Shown one piece after another: positions 18,147-30,442 of a stretch of DNA of 64,000 nt. Source of the DNA: Phaseolus vulgaris (Eukaryota > Streptophyta > Magnoliopsida > Fabales > Fabaceae); NCBI RefSeq assembly GCF_000499845.2, contig NC_023756.2, positions 1,952,447 to 2,016,446 of the forward strand, given 5' to 3'. A model generated the notes under the pieces. That model was not told the DNA's origin. It saw nothing but the letters and a program-made list of their open reading frames with translations, and did no database searches. The number at the start of each line of letters is the position of its first letter. Position 1 is the stretch's first letter. The position numbers were made by a program, and so were the translations under genes.

Positions 18147-21100
18147 CTTCAATCTCTCAACTTTGCAGAGTACAGGTATTTTAGCTGCCCAAGCACAGAA
18201 GTAAGAGAATTAGTGCCAGTGAATAACTCTTTATCAATTGTATTCTGTTAGTTTGTTATTTACATCTGTCTGTCAGACTTGGTCAGTTAGAAGTGCTGCT
18301 GTATACATAGTTGCTGTAAACAGAAGTCATAAATTGTACAAAACTCAGTATAATCAATACAGAATTTTTCATGCCTAACATGAAAGCTTTCATAAAAAAA
18401 ATACAAAATTTTCCTTTCCTTATAGTTTCTCTTTATCTCTTAATAATTAGTATCACACAAACCTAGTTACATCTAGGAACAGCGGTTACCAGGATTCATG
18501 AACTCAATTCACTGAAAAAAAATTGGACTGGACTAGTGTTCAAGAAGTAGAAATCTTCAGCATGCCACCACAAGCCCGTCACTAGTTTATCTAAATAGCT
18601 TAAAACAGTGGCAGGAAAACAACGATTCACCAAAAACTCCAAACAGCTACTTCTAAAAGGTACTACTACTAGCCATTGCAAAAATACAAGGACCATTAAT
18701 TATAACCAAGAACACAATACACAAATTACAACACCATATAACCCATGTAGCTAACCTTGCCTAGTGGAACAAGGTTTTCAGTTTAATCTAGTTCAAAATC
18801 CATCGTTTTCTAACCCCTCGATGGTTCACAGAATGATTTTTTGTTTTTTTTGTTTTCTAACCCCTTTAGGTCTCTATTTAACTATTGTTTTGTTTCCATT
18901 TTTCTAAAATAAAGACTTAGTTTTGTTTTCTACGACTTCTGCTTAATGTTGTTTTCATCTATTTCTAGTTTAAATTGTTTACATTGATCACTATATATAG
19001 CAATTTGATAGACAATGGAATATCATAGGCTATAATTTTATTAATTTGAGAATACCAGTGAGCTCAGTGGATCTACAAGCAAGGAAAATACCCAAAGAGA
19101 AGAATAGTAGAGCAACAAGAACAAAGAGTGAGCGCCAACAACTGTGAAGACAACACTAACGATGGATCGTCGTGAGTATTGCAATGTTGACAACGGTAAA
19201 GCTAGCGACAACGGGAGCTTTGTGAGTCTTCTTATGGTTGTCAACGACATCAGTGATGGTTGTTCTCAAAAGAAATATGGCAGAAGTACCGTCAACATCA
19301 AGAGGTGTGAGCGATGTTGTATGACCCCATGATTCAACATTCTTTCATCAAACCCTAGCTTCTCACACGATCCCTCAATTCAGCGAGCAACATCGTTATC
19401 TTACAGCTATTCACGCCTCACCCAATCCGACACTCGCATCAGCTCAAGACCTCCTTTGTACTCATTAGATCAAGCGAGTTTACAAGTTTACTCAGGATTT
19501 AGACAACATTGGTTGCTAGTGATGAGAGAGAACCAAATAGCCATGAGATGTGTTGATGATGGCAACAATGGAGGGAATTGACAACATCATAATGATCCAA
19601 TTTACTTACTTTGAAAGAGTCAAATGATGTGACCATCAAAGGAATTTGGGGTAATTTGGCTCAAAGACTTGTGGGGATTTGTGGCATATCAAAATGCTGC
19701 ATTCGCAACATGAAAACACTTATGAACATTTTGGATAGGCCAACCTCAGGCAAAACACAACATCAGCCAATGAGCTTCCTATTGACAACCCTTTTTATGA
19801 CATTCAATCCCGCCCAACCCCAACCAACATCCACTTGACTAATAGACATCCTCGTGTGAAACACGTGTTCATACAAAACATTACCTACACAAAAAGAAAA
19901 AAGTCTCTCTTCACACTACTCAGGAAATTGGGTTGCTGCACGACAGTCCAATAGCATTGATTGGCTGCCTTGCAGCTTGGCAATTTCCTTCTCAGAATGC
20001 TCTTTGGCTAACCTAGGTAAGGTGTTAACTTTGACCATAACAATAAAAGGAACAACATCACTGTATTTTGCAAGTGTAGGTGTGGGGAAAAAATCAAGTC
20101 TACGGACATAAAGATACATATTCCACAAAATGAAGAGGAATGCTACATTAATGAAAACCAATATCTTGCTGTCAAGAGCAAATAAACACCGAACACCCTC
20201 ATTCCATCTCGGACTTACCCTCTAAGAATGTCAAAGACAACAACTATGAACCTTGTGCCACATTCAATGATACCATAAAAGAAGAAATAATTAAACTTTC
20301 AGGAGAAAAAAATGCATTTCCCACATAGTGATTTCAAATGGTTATTTCATTTCGGTAATTGACTTCCATAAAGTGAAGTTTTCAAATTGATCCAGAAAGT
20401 GAGACTAAATATCTTAAAAGGCAAAAGTAAACTGCACATGATAAGAGAAATTTCTTTCAGTACATTTCACCCTCCAAAAAATTCCAGGTCTTAGACCCAC
20501 AATAACTGAAAATCACACAAGCCGCAGGTTCGAGTAGGGTAAACCCATTTCAACATCTTTAAGAGCCAATTTCTTATTACATAATTCAGATAGAAACTAT
20601 GTTCACAGAAAACCATGCCCCCGCCATAGCATGAACCACAAAGCAATGTTAGCCACTAAATATTCCAAAGACAACATTTTTCATTCATATACCACATTTA
20701 ATAGTTTAATCACTTTGTCACTCATAGTGATAATGATCTTACCCACCTCAAATAAAAATTTACTTCAGTGGAGGATTTGTGTGGTCTACGAACAAATGCT
20801 CCTAATGGTACCAGAAGGTGGATCTTGGTACCATAAAATCCCCAAAAACAACACCATAAAACAAAAAACATAAAAACATAGCTCTGGAAAAACAGGGGAA
20901 ACGAATTCCACCCATTTCTCCCATGCAAAACACACACTTTTCAGATGAATCAATAACTCCTCTTATCTAAGCAAGCCAAACACACCCACACACAAAAAAC
21001 ACGTAAAACCCTAGAAAACAAATTTCATCACCGATTGAACACAAGACACAGTTACAGAATCACTACCGGTCGGCAAATGCAGAACCCAGAATGCACTTCC

Positions 21101-21330
21101 ACGGGTTCAGCTCTGCACAAAACAAACAATCAAACAAAAAAGAAGCGTCAAAACAAATTCAACTCACACAAAATCAAACAGAGAAAGGAAAAGGAAAAAG
21201 AGGGATTTCAAAACCATTCTTCTTGCAAGAAAGAAGAAAATCCGCTGGTGCATGCAAGGAGATAACAGAGACAGAGAAAGGAAGAGAGAGCTTTCTGAAG
21301 AAGAACACAGACTGAGTCAGATTTGTGAAT
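18147..21330 (-). other. Leader region of the DRM2-like gene (5'UTR exons and intron)
   Basis: The ATG-bearing exon extends upstream to about 18186, where a TTGGGCAG acceptor is seen. A plausible first leader exon lies about 21300-21069, ending at the donor GACCG|GTAGTG. The intervening 2.9 kb would be a leader intron. It contains a short LTR-like repeat (18246-18380) and a stretch of less AT-rich DNA (19040-20230) with only short broken frames that I could not assign. The upstream boundary is an inference; transcripts would decide it. Confidence 0.4.
18246..18380 (+). mobile_element. Short solo-LTR-like repeat in the DRM2 leader intron
   Basis: A 135 bp segment begins TGTTAG and ends CTAACA, a 6-bp terminal inverted repeat of the TG...CA type. 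It contains a TATA-like tract and ends with an AATACAGAATTTTT-like tail seen in plant copia LTRs. No primer-binding site or matching target duplication is visible. It lies about 60 bases before the acceptor of the ATG exon. Confidence 0.4.
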
Positions 21331-23814
21331 GAGACTTGCAATACAAAATCATCGTGAACAATGCAACAGCACCAACATGGAAAACCTTTTACCCACTCGC
21401 GCATTTTTGTTCTATATTCCACTCTCCCTTGAAAGGTGATGATCAAGCAATCAAACGGTGGAGGACACATAATTTTCTATAAAGAAAACTACACGTGTCA
21501 TGTTTTGAACCGTTTGATTGCAACACCAAACCTTAAGATTGGTTTTATTCGGTTACATGTCTCCAACTTAGAAAGTGGGATGAAAGAGAATGGTGTGATG
21601 CGCGAGTATGATCTCCACAATCATACTCGAGAAAGTGGGGTAGGTGAGAAAGAAGAATCTCTTCTTTTTCACTTATTTAATGCAAAGTATTAATGATCAT
21701 TAATTATGATATTAAATATTTATTTTATTAATTAAAATTTTGAAAATTATAATTTATATATTTAATCTTTTATATATTATTTTTATCTTATCGATGAGTA
21801 TTTTCTTTTTATCTCTTTACTTATGTGAAAAGTAATTCATTTTCTTTTTCAACTAGAATTGTCTTATATCTTTATTTTCAAATATATTTACATTAAATAT
21901 TGTAGATTTATTGTTGAAATTTATCAATTTCACCTATGTGTATATAGTTGTTAAAAATTTGAACAAAAATAGTTTACAATCATATTGAATATGTTGATAA
22001 AAGTAAAATTTTAGGTTGAGAAGAAACTTATTTTTACCCGTATTTAATTGATATTTAAGTAATATAATAAATGTTACTTGTTACTTCTATGACAATAATT
22101 AAAAACATAAATTGCTTTTAAATATATATAAATTTGAAGTAGATTGATTTAATGTTTTGTTTTCTGCATTTAAGATTATAATAATTATCGTGATTATGTG
22201 AATTTAAGATTATAATAATGATCATAATTATCAAAATATCATATTGATTACCAAAATATCATCATTTTAATATTATTTTTGTTTTTCATTTCTCTTAAAA
22301 TTTTAATAAATTTTATATCCACCGTTTGCTATTCTAAAATCAATATGTTGAAATTGCTTTGTTGTGGAGTAAAGATTTGCATATTTTAAAAAAATGTCAA
22401 AAATAGTGTGGAAGAGAAAAAGAAGATAACAAAAACCAAAAACATAACACATGGATGAGATCTTATAAATATGTTATTTCTAAATTTGTTGTATATTATT
22501 GTTGGAATTCATATGGACATGTCAAACTTTATTAGAAAATACAAACTTTTATTTTTGCAAAGTTTGTTTGCATTGAAAATTATTCATTATAAAAATAAAA
22601 AATTTAAGTAAAAACAAATGAATTTTAGAAAATTCAAAAAATTGCCAAAAAAAAGTTTTGAAAGTACATTTGTCTATATTTAATATAGGAATGCAAAAAG
22701 TTAAACAAGTATGTAAATACTATTGACTAATTTTCTTTTATTAAAAAATGAACTTTTTGTAAATACTCTCCAATATAAAAATATAATTTAAATTCAATGT
22801 TAAATTTTTCTCAAGAGGTGGAAAATAGTGTGATATCAACTCAAAACTATTTTTCATCATCATTTGATCCATTTGACATTCATCAAATCTTTAGTATTTT
22901 TTTTTTCATAACATTAGTTACACCTTTTTTTTTGTGCAATATTGTTCAAATTATATATTACAATAAAAACTATACATAAACTTCAATTTTATGGAATTAA
23001 AATAATCCTAATTTATACATATAATTATTTTTGTTTTTTAAAATATTTTTCTTTTTATCACATCTTATTATGAATTTAAATTGTTTAATCTTATGATATT
23101 TTATTATAAGATTTATATAATTATAATTTTTTTAAAAAAATTATAAAAAAAACAAACAAATGTGTATTCTTTTGACATCACATCCTTAATAATATGATTT
23201 TTTATGTGAATTTTATTTTTTATAAAAAAAAATAAGTAATATTTGAAATAGTATATAAAAAAATATTTAATTTTAATAAATTTTCATTGTATATAATAAC
23301 CCTGATTTAAAAAAGTAAGAATATAAACTTTGTTATAAAGTTTCATCACGTGAAAACATATGTAATTGGATTTTATACTTTGTCTTACTTATGTACTTCA
23401 CATGTTATATAAGTTAAGAGAAACATTTGAACTATGGAAACTTTTAATATTTTTTTAAGATAGTAAACATTGGAATTTGCACAATCATTTTCATTTTTTT
23501 ATTTTTGATAAACAGAAACTTGTGGCGTAGAAGCATAGATTGATGTGGTGTGTGTGCAGGTACAATTAACAAGGAAATTAGTAAAATAAAAAATTATTAA
23601 TTCATGTTCATGTGGGATATGTCAAGAAAAAGAAAATGACAAAAGTGATGATAAGGGACCTGCATATTCACTGTGTTGTTTTCTTGCAAAAGAAAAAAAA
23701 CTTTGATTTCATAAAGTGGTGTGAAATCAAAATATGGAAAGAATTTTGGTTTTAGGTAATAATTAATAGTTAATTTATAAAATTAACTAATTTGTAGTAT
23801 TTTTTATGTAACAC

Positions 23815-24205
23815 AGATACTGATACGACATGGACACAGACACGGAAATACGTAAAATCTCTAAAATGTAGGATACGGGGACACGAATCTATATATTATA
23901 TTCAATAAAGATTTATGTGCACAAGTATGTTTCAAATTATTTTATGGAATATAAAAATGTTTTTCATAACTGATTCACAAGAATTTGTTTCTTATTTTTA
24001 TAATCACAGTAACAATTTATACAATAAAGTTTGAATTTTTCAAAAATTAATGTATGTTTCTTTTCTAAAATTGTTTTAGAATCATACTAAAATTGTCAAA
24101 AATATAACAAATACTTTTGAATTGAACACTTTATATGTACGTATCCTACAAGTGTCATACGAGTATCGACACACCATATGAGAGAAAAGTGTCCGAATTT
24201 TATAA
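23815..24205. repeat. Repeat with GATACG/GGACACG-rich termini
   Basis: The left part holds GATACGACATGGACACAGACACGG and GGATACGGGGACACG-like words. The right part holds GTATCCTACAAGTGTCATACG and CGACACACC, roughly the inverse complement of the left. The middle is AT-rich. This looks like a widespread plant MITE-like repeat with long degenerate inverted ends. Exact ends and target duplication were not resolved. Confidence 0.4.
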
Positions 24206-25299
24206 AATATTTCTCAACTACTTATATTTAAATAATGTTATAAAATTAAGGACATAAAGTCTCAAAATAGTCCTTCAGCCGACCCATAATTGGTTGTGTA
24301 AACATTAAGATTAAATGTTTTTTTTTATTTTGACTTTAATTGTTTGTTTTCTTCTTTTTTTTTCTTGTTAGAAACTTCTACTTGAGTAATTTGACTTAGC
24401 AGACAAATCTCCAGATTTTGTTCTTATCAGAAGTGTGTAGAGTTTGATTAGAAGTTAATTTGTCTCTTAAACAACAAATTACAAAACTAATATAACACAT
24501 CTGGAGTATTCATGCACATCAAAATCATTATAATACATATCTACACTTTTAAACAGATATTTTTCTTACATTAATGATGCAAGATATTGATCATCATTAT
24601 CTAGTCTTAAGGATGAAATTTTATGGGTTACAAAATGAATAAATTTGTTTAGTTTTAATTTGATCTATATATATATATGAATGATGTTGTATATCCTTTT
24701 CATGATAATTATTTAATCAATTTTTATTTAATAATTTTCTAACATTAATTTCTATTCAATAAATTTTTAATTTTTAATTGTGGATGTTAATCCACTACTA
24801 TTCCAAATCCTAAATATTTATTCTAATTATACTTAGGGTTAGAATCTAAATATTATAGTTAAATAAAAATGATTGAGTAAGTTTTGGAGAAATGATTAGT
24901 TTTAAGGATAAAAGATTTTCAATTCTAAAAATCAATGAACTTCAATTCAAATTAATATTACCTCAAATTGGTGTGCTATACTTAGAAATTGGATAACCTA
25001 TCAAAATTTTAAAATCAACAATTATTACATTAATGATGTTAATCCAATGAAATAATAAGATTAAGTTAAATGAAAATTCAAAATTTAAAAATGTATAATT
25101 TGAAACCTATTAGTTTAAAGGATGAATGAGACACCATTTTGCCATCATTTGAAGCATGAGAATTGTATACATATATCTTAAACCTTCCACATCAAATATA
25201 ATATAACTTCAAAACCAAGTAACAACACCCACTATTATAATTTATTCAAGACACTGATTTTCTTTTAACTTCTTTTATACTCTTTAACACGCACCATTA

Positions 25300-25490
25300 C
25301 ACAATTATTAAATAAAAAATCAATTATAAAAAAATAATTAATTGTTATATTGATTAAATTAGATCATATTTTAGATATTTAAAAGAATTTTGGCATTATA
25401 AATTGGAATATAGTTAGTTACTAAAAATTTAACTACCAACTTTAGAATCTAAATAACTGGTAGTAACAACCTTGATAGTTAATTAGATGA
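25300..25490. repeat. Degenerate copy of the CACTA-MITE family
   Basis: Shares with the 27183 copy the series of internal words such as TAATTGTTATATTGATTAAATTAGAT and CTACCAACTTTAGAATCTAAATAA-like blocks. Terminal CACTA/TAGTG sequences are lost and the copy is shortened. Confidence 0.5.
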
Positions 25491-27182
25491 ATGTCTTTAT
25501 TTATTAGTATGTTTAAATATCCTTTCAAGTTTGAATCGTTTTGTATTTATACGAAAACAATTACATGTGAATCTAAGATAGATAGAAAAAAAAGTAAATT
25601 TGTTTTACTTTGGTAACAAAACAATGGTACGAAACTCTTGTTAATCTAGTTTAAAATGACACTTGAGACTCTCTTAGTAGAAGATCCCATTCACATTTTT
25701 TATACTCTACCGATCACATTAATGCTTTAATTTTTTCATGACTACTTCAATTTTTAGGTGTGAACTATCATAAAAATACAAAACTCAGCTTTATGTAGTA
25801 TATCTCAAAGCATTATTAGTTTTATAACTTATATTTGTATTAAGCACGAGGAATTATAACTTAACTCGTTAAAAATTTAGGTAAGTGCATTGCATAGACA
25901 AATGTACAACCAATAATATGTAACAGTGGTGAAATAACTTTTTCTTTTCCATTGTCTGATGTCCTAATATTTATGATGTAGATGTATCTCCTTCATTGAT
26001 AGGTTTATGTACTTAATATAACACAATGATTCAACATATAATCTCTACTATGTAATTTAAATCATTCAATCAAACATAACACGCTTAATTCAATAAACTT
26101 ACATTTAATTACTCAAAATCATATTCAAGATCTTAAATATTACATTCTCAAACAATTACACACATGTACATTGTTTAATTGAACAAGAACATGCATTAGT
26201 TTCACTTTCAGGCCACCTGAGCGAATAATTATGGCTTGAGCGACCTTCACCATTTAAACACACAGGAAAATTTGTTAAACATCCATCGTTCAAGCTACAT
26301 AAACTTCCCTTGAATGATATGTCATATTACTTGAGCATCACACTAACACAAAGTGATATACTTTTAGAGAAGAGATAATTGTTTTGCTCTCATCCTAGCT
26401 TGATCTACAAGCAAGTTAACACATATTTTCTAAATGACAAGCTTGAGTAGCATTGTACTTTGTTTACATCAAAGGATTTTTGGAACCCCATCTATCTCAA
26501 TACTAATCTATCGCTCTAGCAGTCAAACATTATTTGAGTTATAAGAGTTGTAAAGCATAATTAATTTTTCTGACACTTATCTCAATCTAACCTTGTGAGA
26601 ATATAACTAAAAAACTCAATCTCATTAATACACAATCTCAAACATTAATATTTATCATCTAAAACATAAAATAGTTTTCAAGAAGATATTCATATACTCA
26701 AAAGTGATTTGAAATTTGATAATAGTTTTTTAAATTACACATCTTAAGTTATTTATTTTCAACTAAATAATTCAATTTTCTACTTATTTATTATACAACT
26801 CACTTTATTTTTCTCTCATTATTTATTTTATCTACACCCAAAAGAAATGTAACATATTTGAGATTAAAAAAATTGAAATAATAAGCATTAACTCACATGC
26901 GCTGTCACTTTCACACACTTCCCTTCGCCGTTTTGGTTGCCGCCTTATATGGCTTTCCAAACACCAATTTCATGCGTAATTTCTTCCAAATTCATCTCTT
27001 CAATTTATTTTATTTCTCAATATTTAAAAAAAAACATGAGTAAAAGTCTTTGGTTTTAATTTTAATATTTTTATTTTTATTTTAGATTAACCATTCATAT
27101 TAAGATTAATAATGTAATATATGCATTTTAAATTTTAAGTAAAAAACAGTACCATCTCTTTTGTAAAATGTGAATATAAATA

Positions 27183-27517
27183 CACTACAAGAAATCATTA
27201 AATAGAAATAATTTTTAGTAACAAAAAATAATTAGTTACTATAATGACTAAATTAAAAATTATTTTAGAATTTTAAAGATTAAAAAATATATTTTTAAAT
27301 TAGTTTCTATTATTGTTAAATGGTTTTTAAATTGGTATCTAATTAACTACAAAAGTTTTTCTACTAAATTTAGAATATAAATAATTGGTAGTTAAAACCT
27401 TTGTAATTAGATAACAATTTACCAAAATTGTTTTGATCTTTAAAATGATATCCAATTTAGTCACTAATTATATTTTGCCTCTAAAATTAGTTTTTATTTC
27501 ATAATTTCCTTGTAGTG
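27183..27517. mobile_element. CACTA-type MITE, complete, with 3-bp target duplication
   Basis: This 335 bp element starts CACTACAAGAAA and ends TTTCCTTGTAGTG, a typical CACTA terminal inverted repeat. It is flanked on both sides by ATA, matching the 3-bp target duplication of the superfamily. The two halves are roughly inverse complements over most of their length, so it could fold into one long hairpin. It has no coding capacity, so it is a non-autonomous derivative. It is the best-preserved member of a family seen about eight times in this window. Confidence 0.8.
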
Positions 27518-28529
27518 ATATTTTTTTTTCTCTTCATTAGTATATTTTTAATATAAAATAATACGAAAATATTTTTATCGAAAGATCTATATAAAAAAGT
27601 TAATTTTTTTATAATATAGAAATTTTACACTATGAAAAAAATCATTTTGGATTAATATACAATAACGACAAACGGGTAATATACACCATTTTAGATAATT
27701 AGTAAATACTTTGTGCCTTTGGATATAGATAGTACAATAATTAATACTTTAAATGTAATAAACACTTCACCTAAATTACCATGATTAATTAATTTGATTC
27801 GGTCCTCCATTTTTTAAAATTTTATGAATTATAAACATGTTTCAACTTCTAAAACAAATAATTTAGGTGATTATGTATTTTAATAAAATTAAAGATACAC
27901 ATTAAAAAAAAACATTATATCCATTTTATTTTATTCTAGAATGTGATTTTATGCATGCAGAACATTTTATAGCGATATTGTCGCATGAAATGTTGTTTAA
28001 TAATTGAAGTATTTGTTGAATTAATGGCCTAATCACAACAGAGCAAATCTTTGACCTAAACCATATTTTCATTGCAAGCAAGGTTCCTTCCCATTTAACC
28101 AACAAAAAAAAATGAATAATATTTAAGAAGCAATATAATAATCACTATAAGATGAGAACAAGTTTCTGTTATTGTCAACTAAATTAACTAGAATAAGAGA
28201 AAGCCAACACATGCTTGCTTCAACCCTAGTGTTGGTAGGTCAAATAAGGAACAAAAATTATTTTATCATCTTCTCATTATTATTATTATTATTATTATTT
28301 AGATTTTGGATGTAAAACTAATTATTTAGGTCTTTCTTTTCATACCCAAAAATGTGAATACTTGAAAAGGAAAATCAAATCAAAAGAAGATTTAAATATG
28401 TTTTTCTTTCTAAAATATTGTTTCATTTTGTTTCTGATTTTCCTACTTAGCTTTTGGTCCTACAATATTTTGTTTTTATTTTAGTGTGTATAGTAGGTCA
28501 ATAATAAACTTTTAGTTAAAAAGAATTTA

Positions 28530-28863
28530 AGATAAAATGTAATTAATTATTATATTAATTAAATTATGATTAAATGAATTATTAATATTCAAAATAGTTT
28601 TTACTTTAATAAAATTTATAAAGTAATTTTTAAATTTTTATTTAATTAACTATTAAAATTTTAGTCACCATCTTTAGAATTTAAATTAATTGATAATTAA
28701 TTAATTACTAATGTAAAAAATAATTGATAAATTTTATTAATAATAATAACTACTTTATAAATCAATAATTTTTTAGTCTTTAAAATAATATCTAATTTAA
28801 TTAATATATCAATTAATTATTTTTAACTTTTAAAACTAAATTTTATTTAATTATTTTTTAGTG
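28530..28863. repeat. Degenerate copy of the CACTA-MITE family
   Basis: Internal blocks match the 27183 element, and the right end retains TTTTTTAGTG. The left terminus is eroded. Confidence 0.5.
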
Positions 28864-30333
28864 ACTCAACATATACAAAATATTGTAAGACTAAAAAAAA
28901 AACTAAATAAAACAAGAAGTACTAAAGTTGTTTTTTACACGAACAAACATCAAATAATTTTTTTAAAGAGAACAAAAACATGACTATATTTAAACTTAAA
29001 AATAACATATATGTAATAAAAAAATTGTAAGACGAGTCCGTGAGTGATGATTGATTAAATTTCTTAAGTTGCGTCATATCATAGGTCATAGGATTGAATT
29101 CAGATTTTTTCTGTCTTGCATTTTTTTCCTCTTCTTCTGTTTTTGATGTGTTATTTTTTAAATACAAGAACAAGAAATGAGGATTTTTCTTTGAAAAATT
29201 AGAGTCTTTGGTATGGCCCTCCACAACGTGGTTCTATAAGATTCAACCCTAATATTAGGGTTAAAATTCTTCCATTTTCCAAGCTTAAGTTCGTGAACCT
29301 CCACATATCGTGTTAATGGGTGTAAATATATATATGCATAAGTCAAAAGATTGATTCTGATAACTACTAACGACTTTTACATGAATAGTGTAAATAAATA
29401 AACTATAAAAAATATGTATCAATCCGACTTCAATTTCAAAAAATATTATTGTTAGAATCAATTATCGTATTTGAGATATTCTGTGTCGTTTTAAAGGTCG
29501 ATGTTTTGTTAGAATTTTGTCTTTTAAAAACATTTCGATGGAAAGAGTATATAAATTATTTTTTATCCGACTCTTAAATGGTGTGAGATTACATAAATGA
29601 TATAAAAATAATAAGTAATTTTTTTTAATTTCAAATAGTTAAATCACAATTACATATAATGAAACTCAAATATACAGAGAGATTCTACTAAAATACTCGT
29701 ACTTAACTTAAAAAAAATATAATTTTGATTTCTATATTTTTTTTCTTAATTTTAATTTTAGAATCTATTAAAATGTTGAACAATTTTGAGAATAAAATTA
29801 TAAGATATAAATAAGTTGTAAATTTTATTTTATTAAGTCAAGTTAGTTTTATATTAGTGATGAAAGTTATGTTTACATGGAGTTTTATAACTACCAACAA
29901 TCAAAATTTTGATTAAGAATAATCTTAAATGTATGTTTAATATAGTCTCATGATGATGTTTAAGAGTCGATGTTAAAAACAATTTATATATTACTTTTTT
30001 TTTAATTCACCGAGATAATTTTTAAAAACAAAATCGTGACGAAACATCTACTTCTAAAACGAGATAATACCTCAAATGTGTTGATTGACCTATGTATTTC
30101 TTGTTCTCGAGACAAGATCAAGACAAATAAAAAACAACATTTTTATAAAGAAAACATTGTAAACTCAAATAATTCTTAAAAAAAAATAAGAAATAATGAA
30201 TAATGTAAATCAGATTAAAAAGTGAAAAAAACTATTGCAATTAAATTCTAGTATTGTCTATAACCTGTGAACTGGTCACGATTTGATACTGTTTGTCTCG
30301 TGTGCAATGCAAGTGCCACAATTCTTTTTTGCC

Positions 30334-30341
30334 TATAAATA
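30334..30341 (+). promoter_or_regulatory. TATA box of the polygalacturonase gene
   Basis: TATAAATA lies about 109 bases before the ATG, followed by a CT-rich leader. This implies a transcription start near 30365. Confidence 0.65.
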
Positions 30342-30442
30342 GAGCTTCAATTTCTCGCTATGATAAACCACAAAATCTCTTTTTCTCCTGAAACCATTTT
30401 CTTCTTCACCTTCTTCCTTTGCATCTCTGTTTCTCTTTCAAA

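Larger units (their letters stand above)
21331..30330. other. Intergenic spacer (9 kb) with MITE-like repeats
   Basis: AT-rich DNA between the divergent DRM2-like and polygalacturonase genes. It includes a 13-bp inverted repeat next to the DRM2 promoter (21447-21521), an element with ACACGGACACG-like ends (about 23815-24205), CACTA-type MITE relatives (about 25300, 27183 and 28530) and a TTA microsatellite (28277-28300). Weak open stretches near 29158-29346 and 28922-29224 on the minus strand resemble no family I can name. No gene is supported. Confidence 0.5.

Noticed and set aside
29028..29060. GACGAGTCCGTGAGTGATGA, briefly considered as a hammerhead-like ribozyme core
   Set aside because: The order and the required GAAA and stem partners are not present.
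28922..29346. Minus-strand open frames near 29 kb, one with a slightly F-box-like VHELKLGKW phrase
   Set aside because: Too short and without a second supporting motif or splice structure. Not enough to call a pseudogene.
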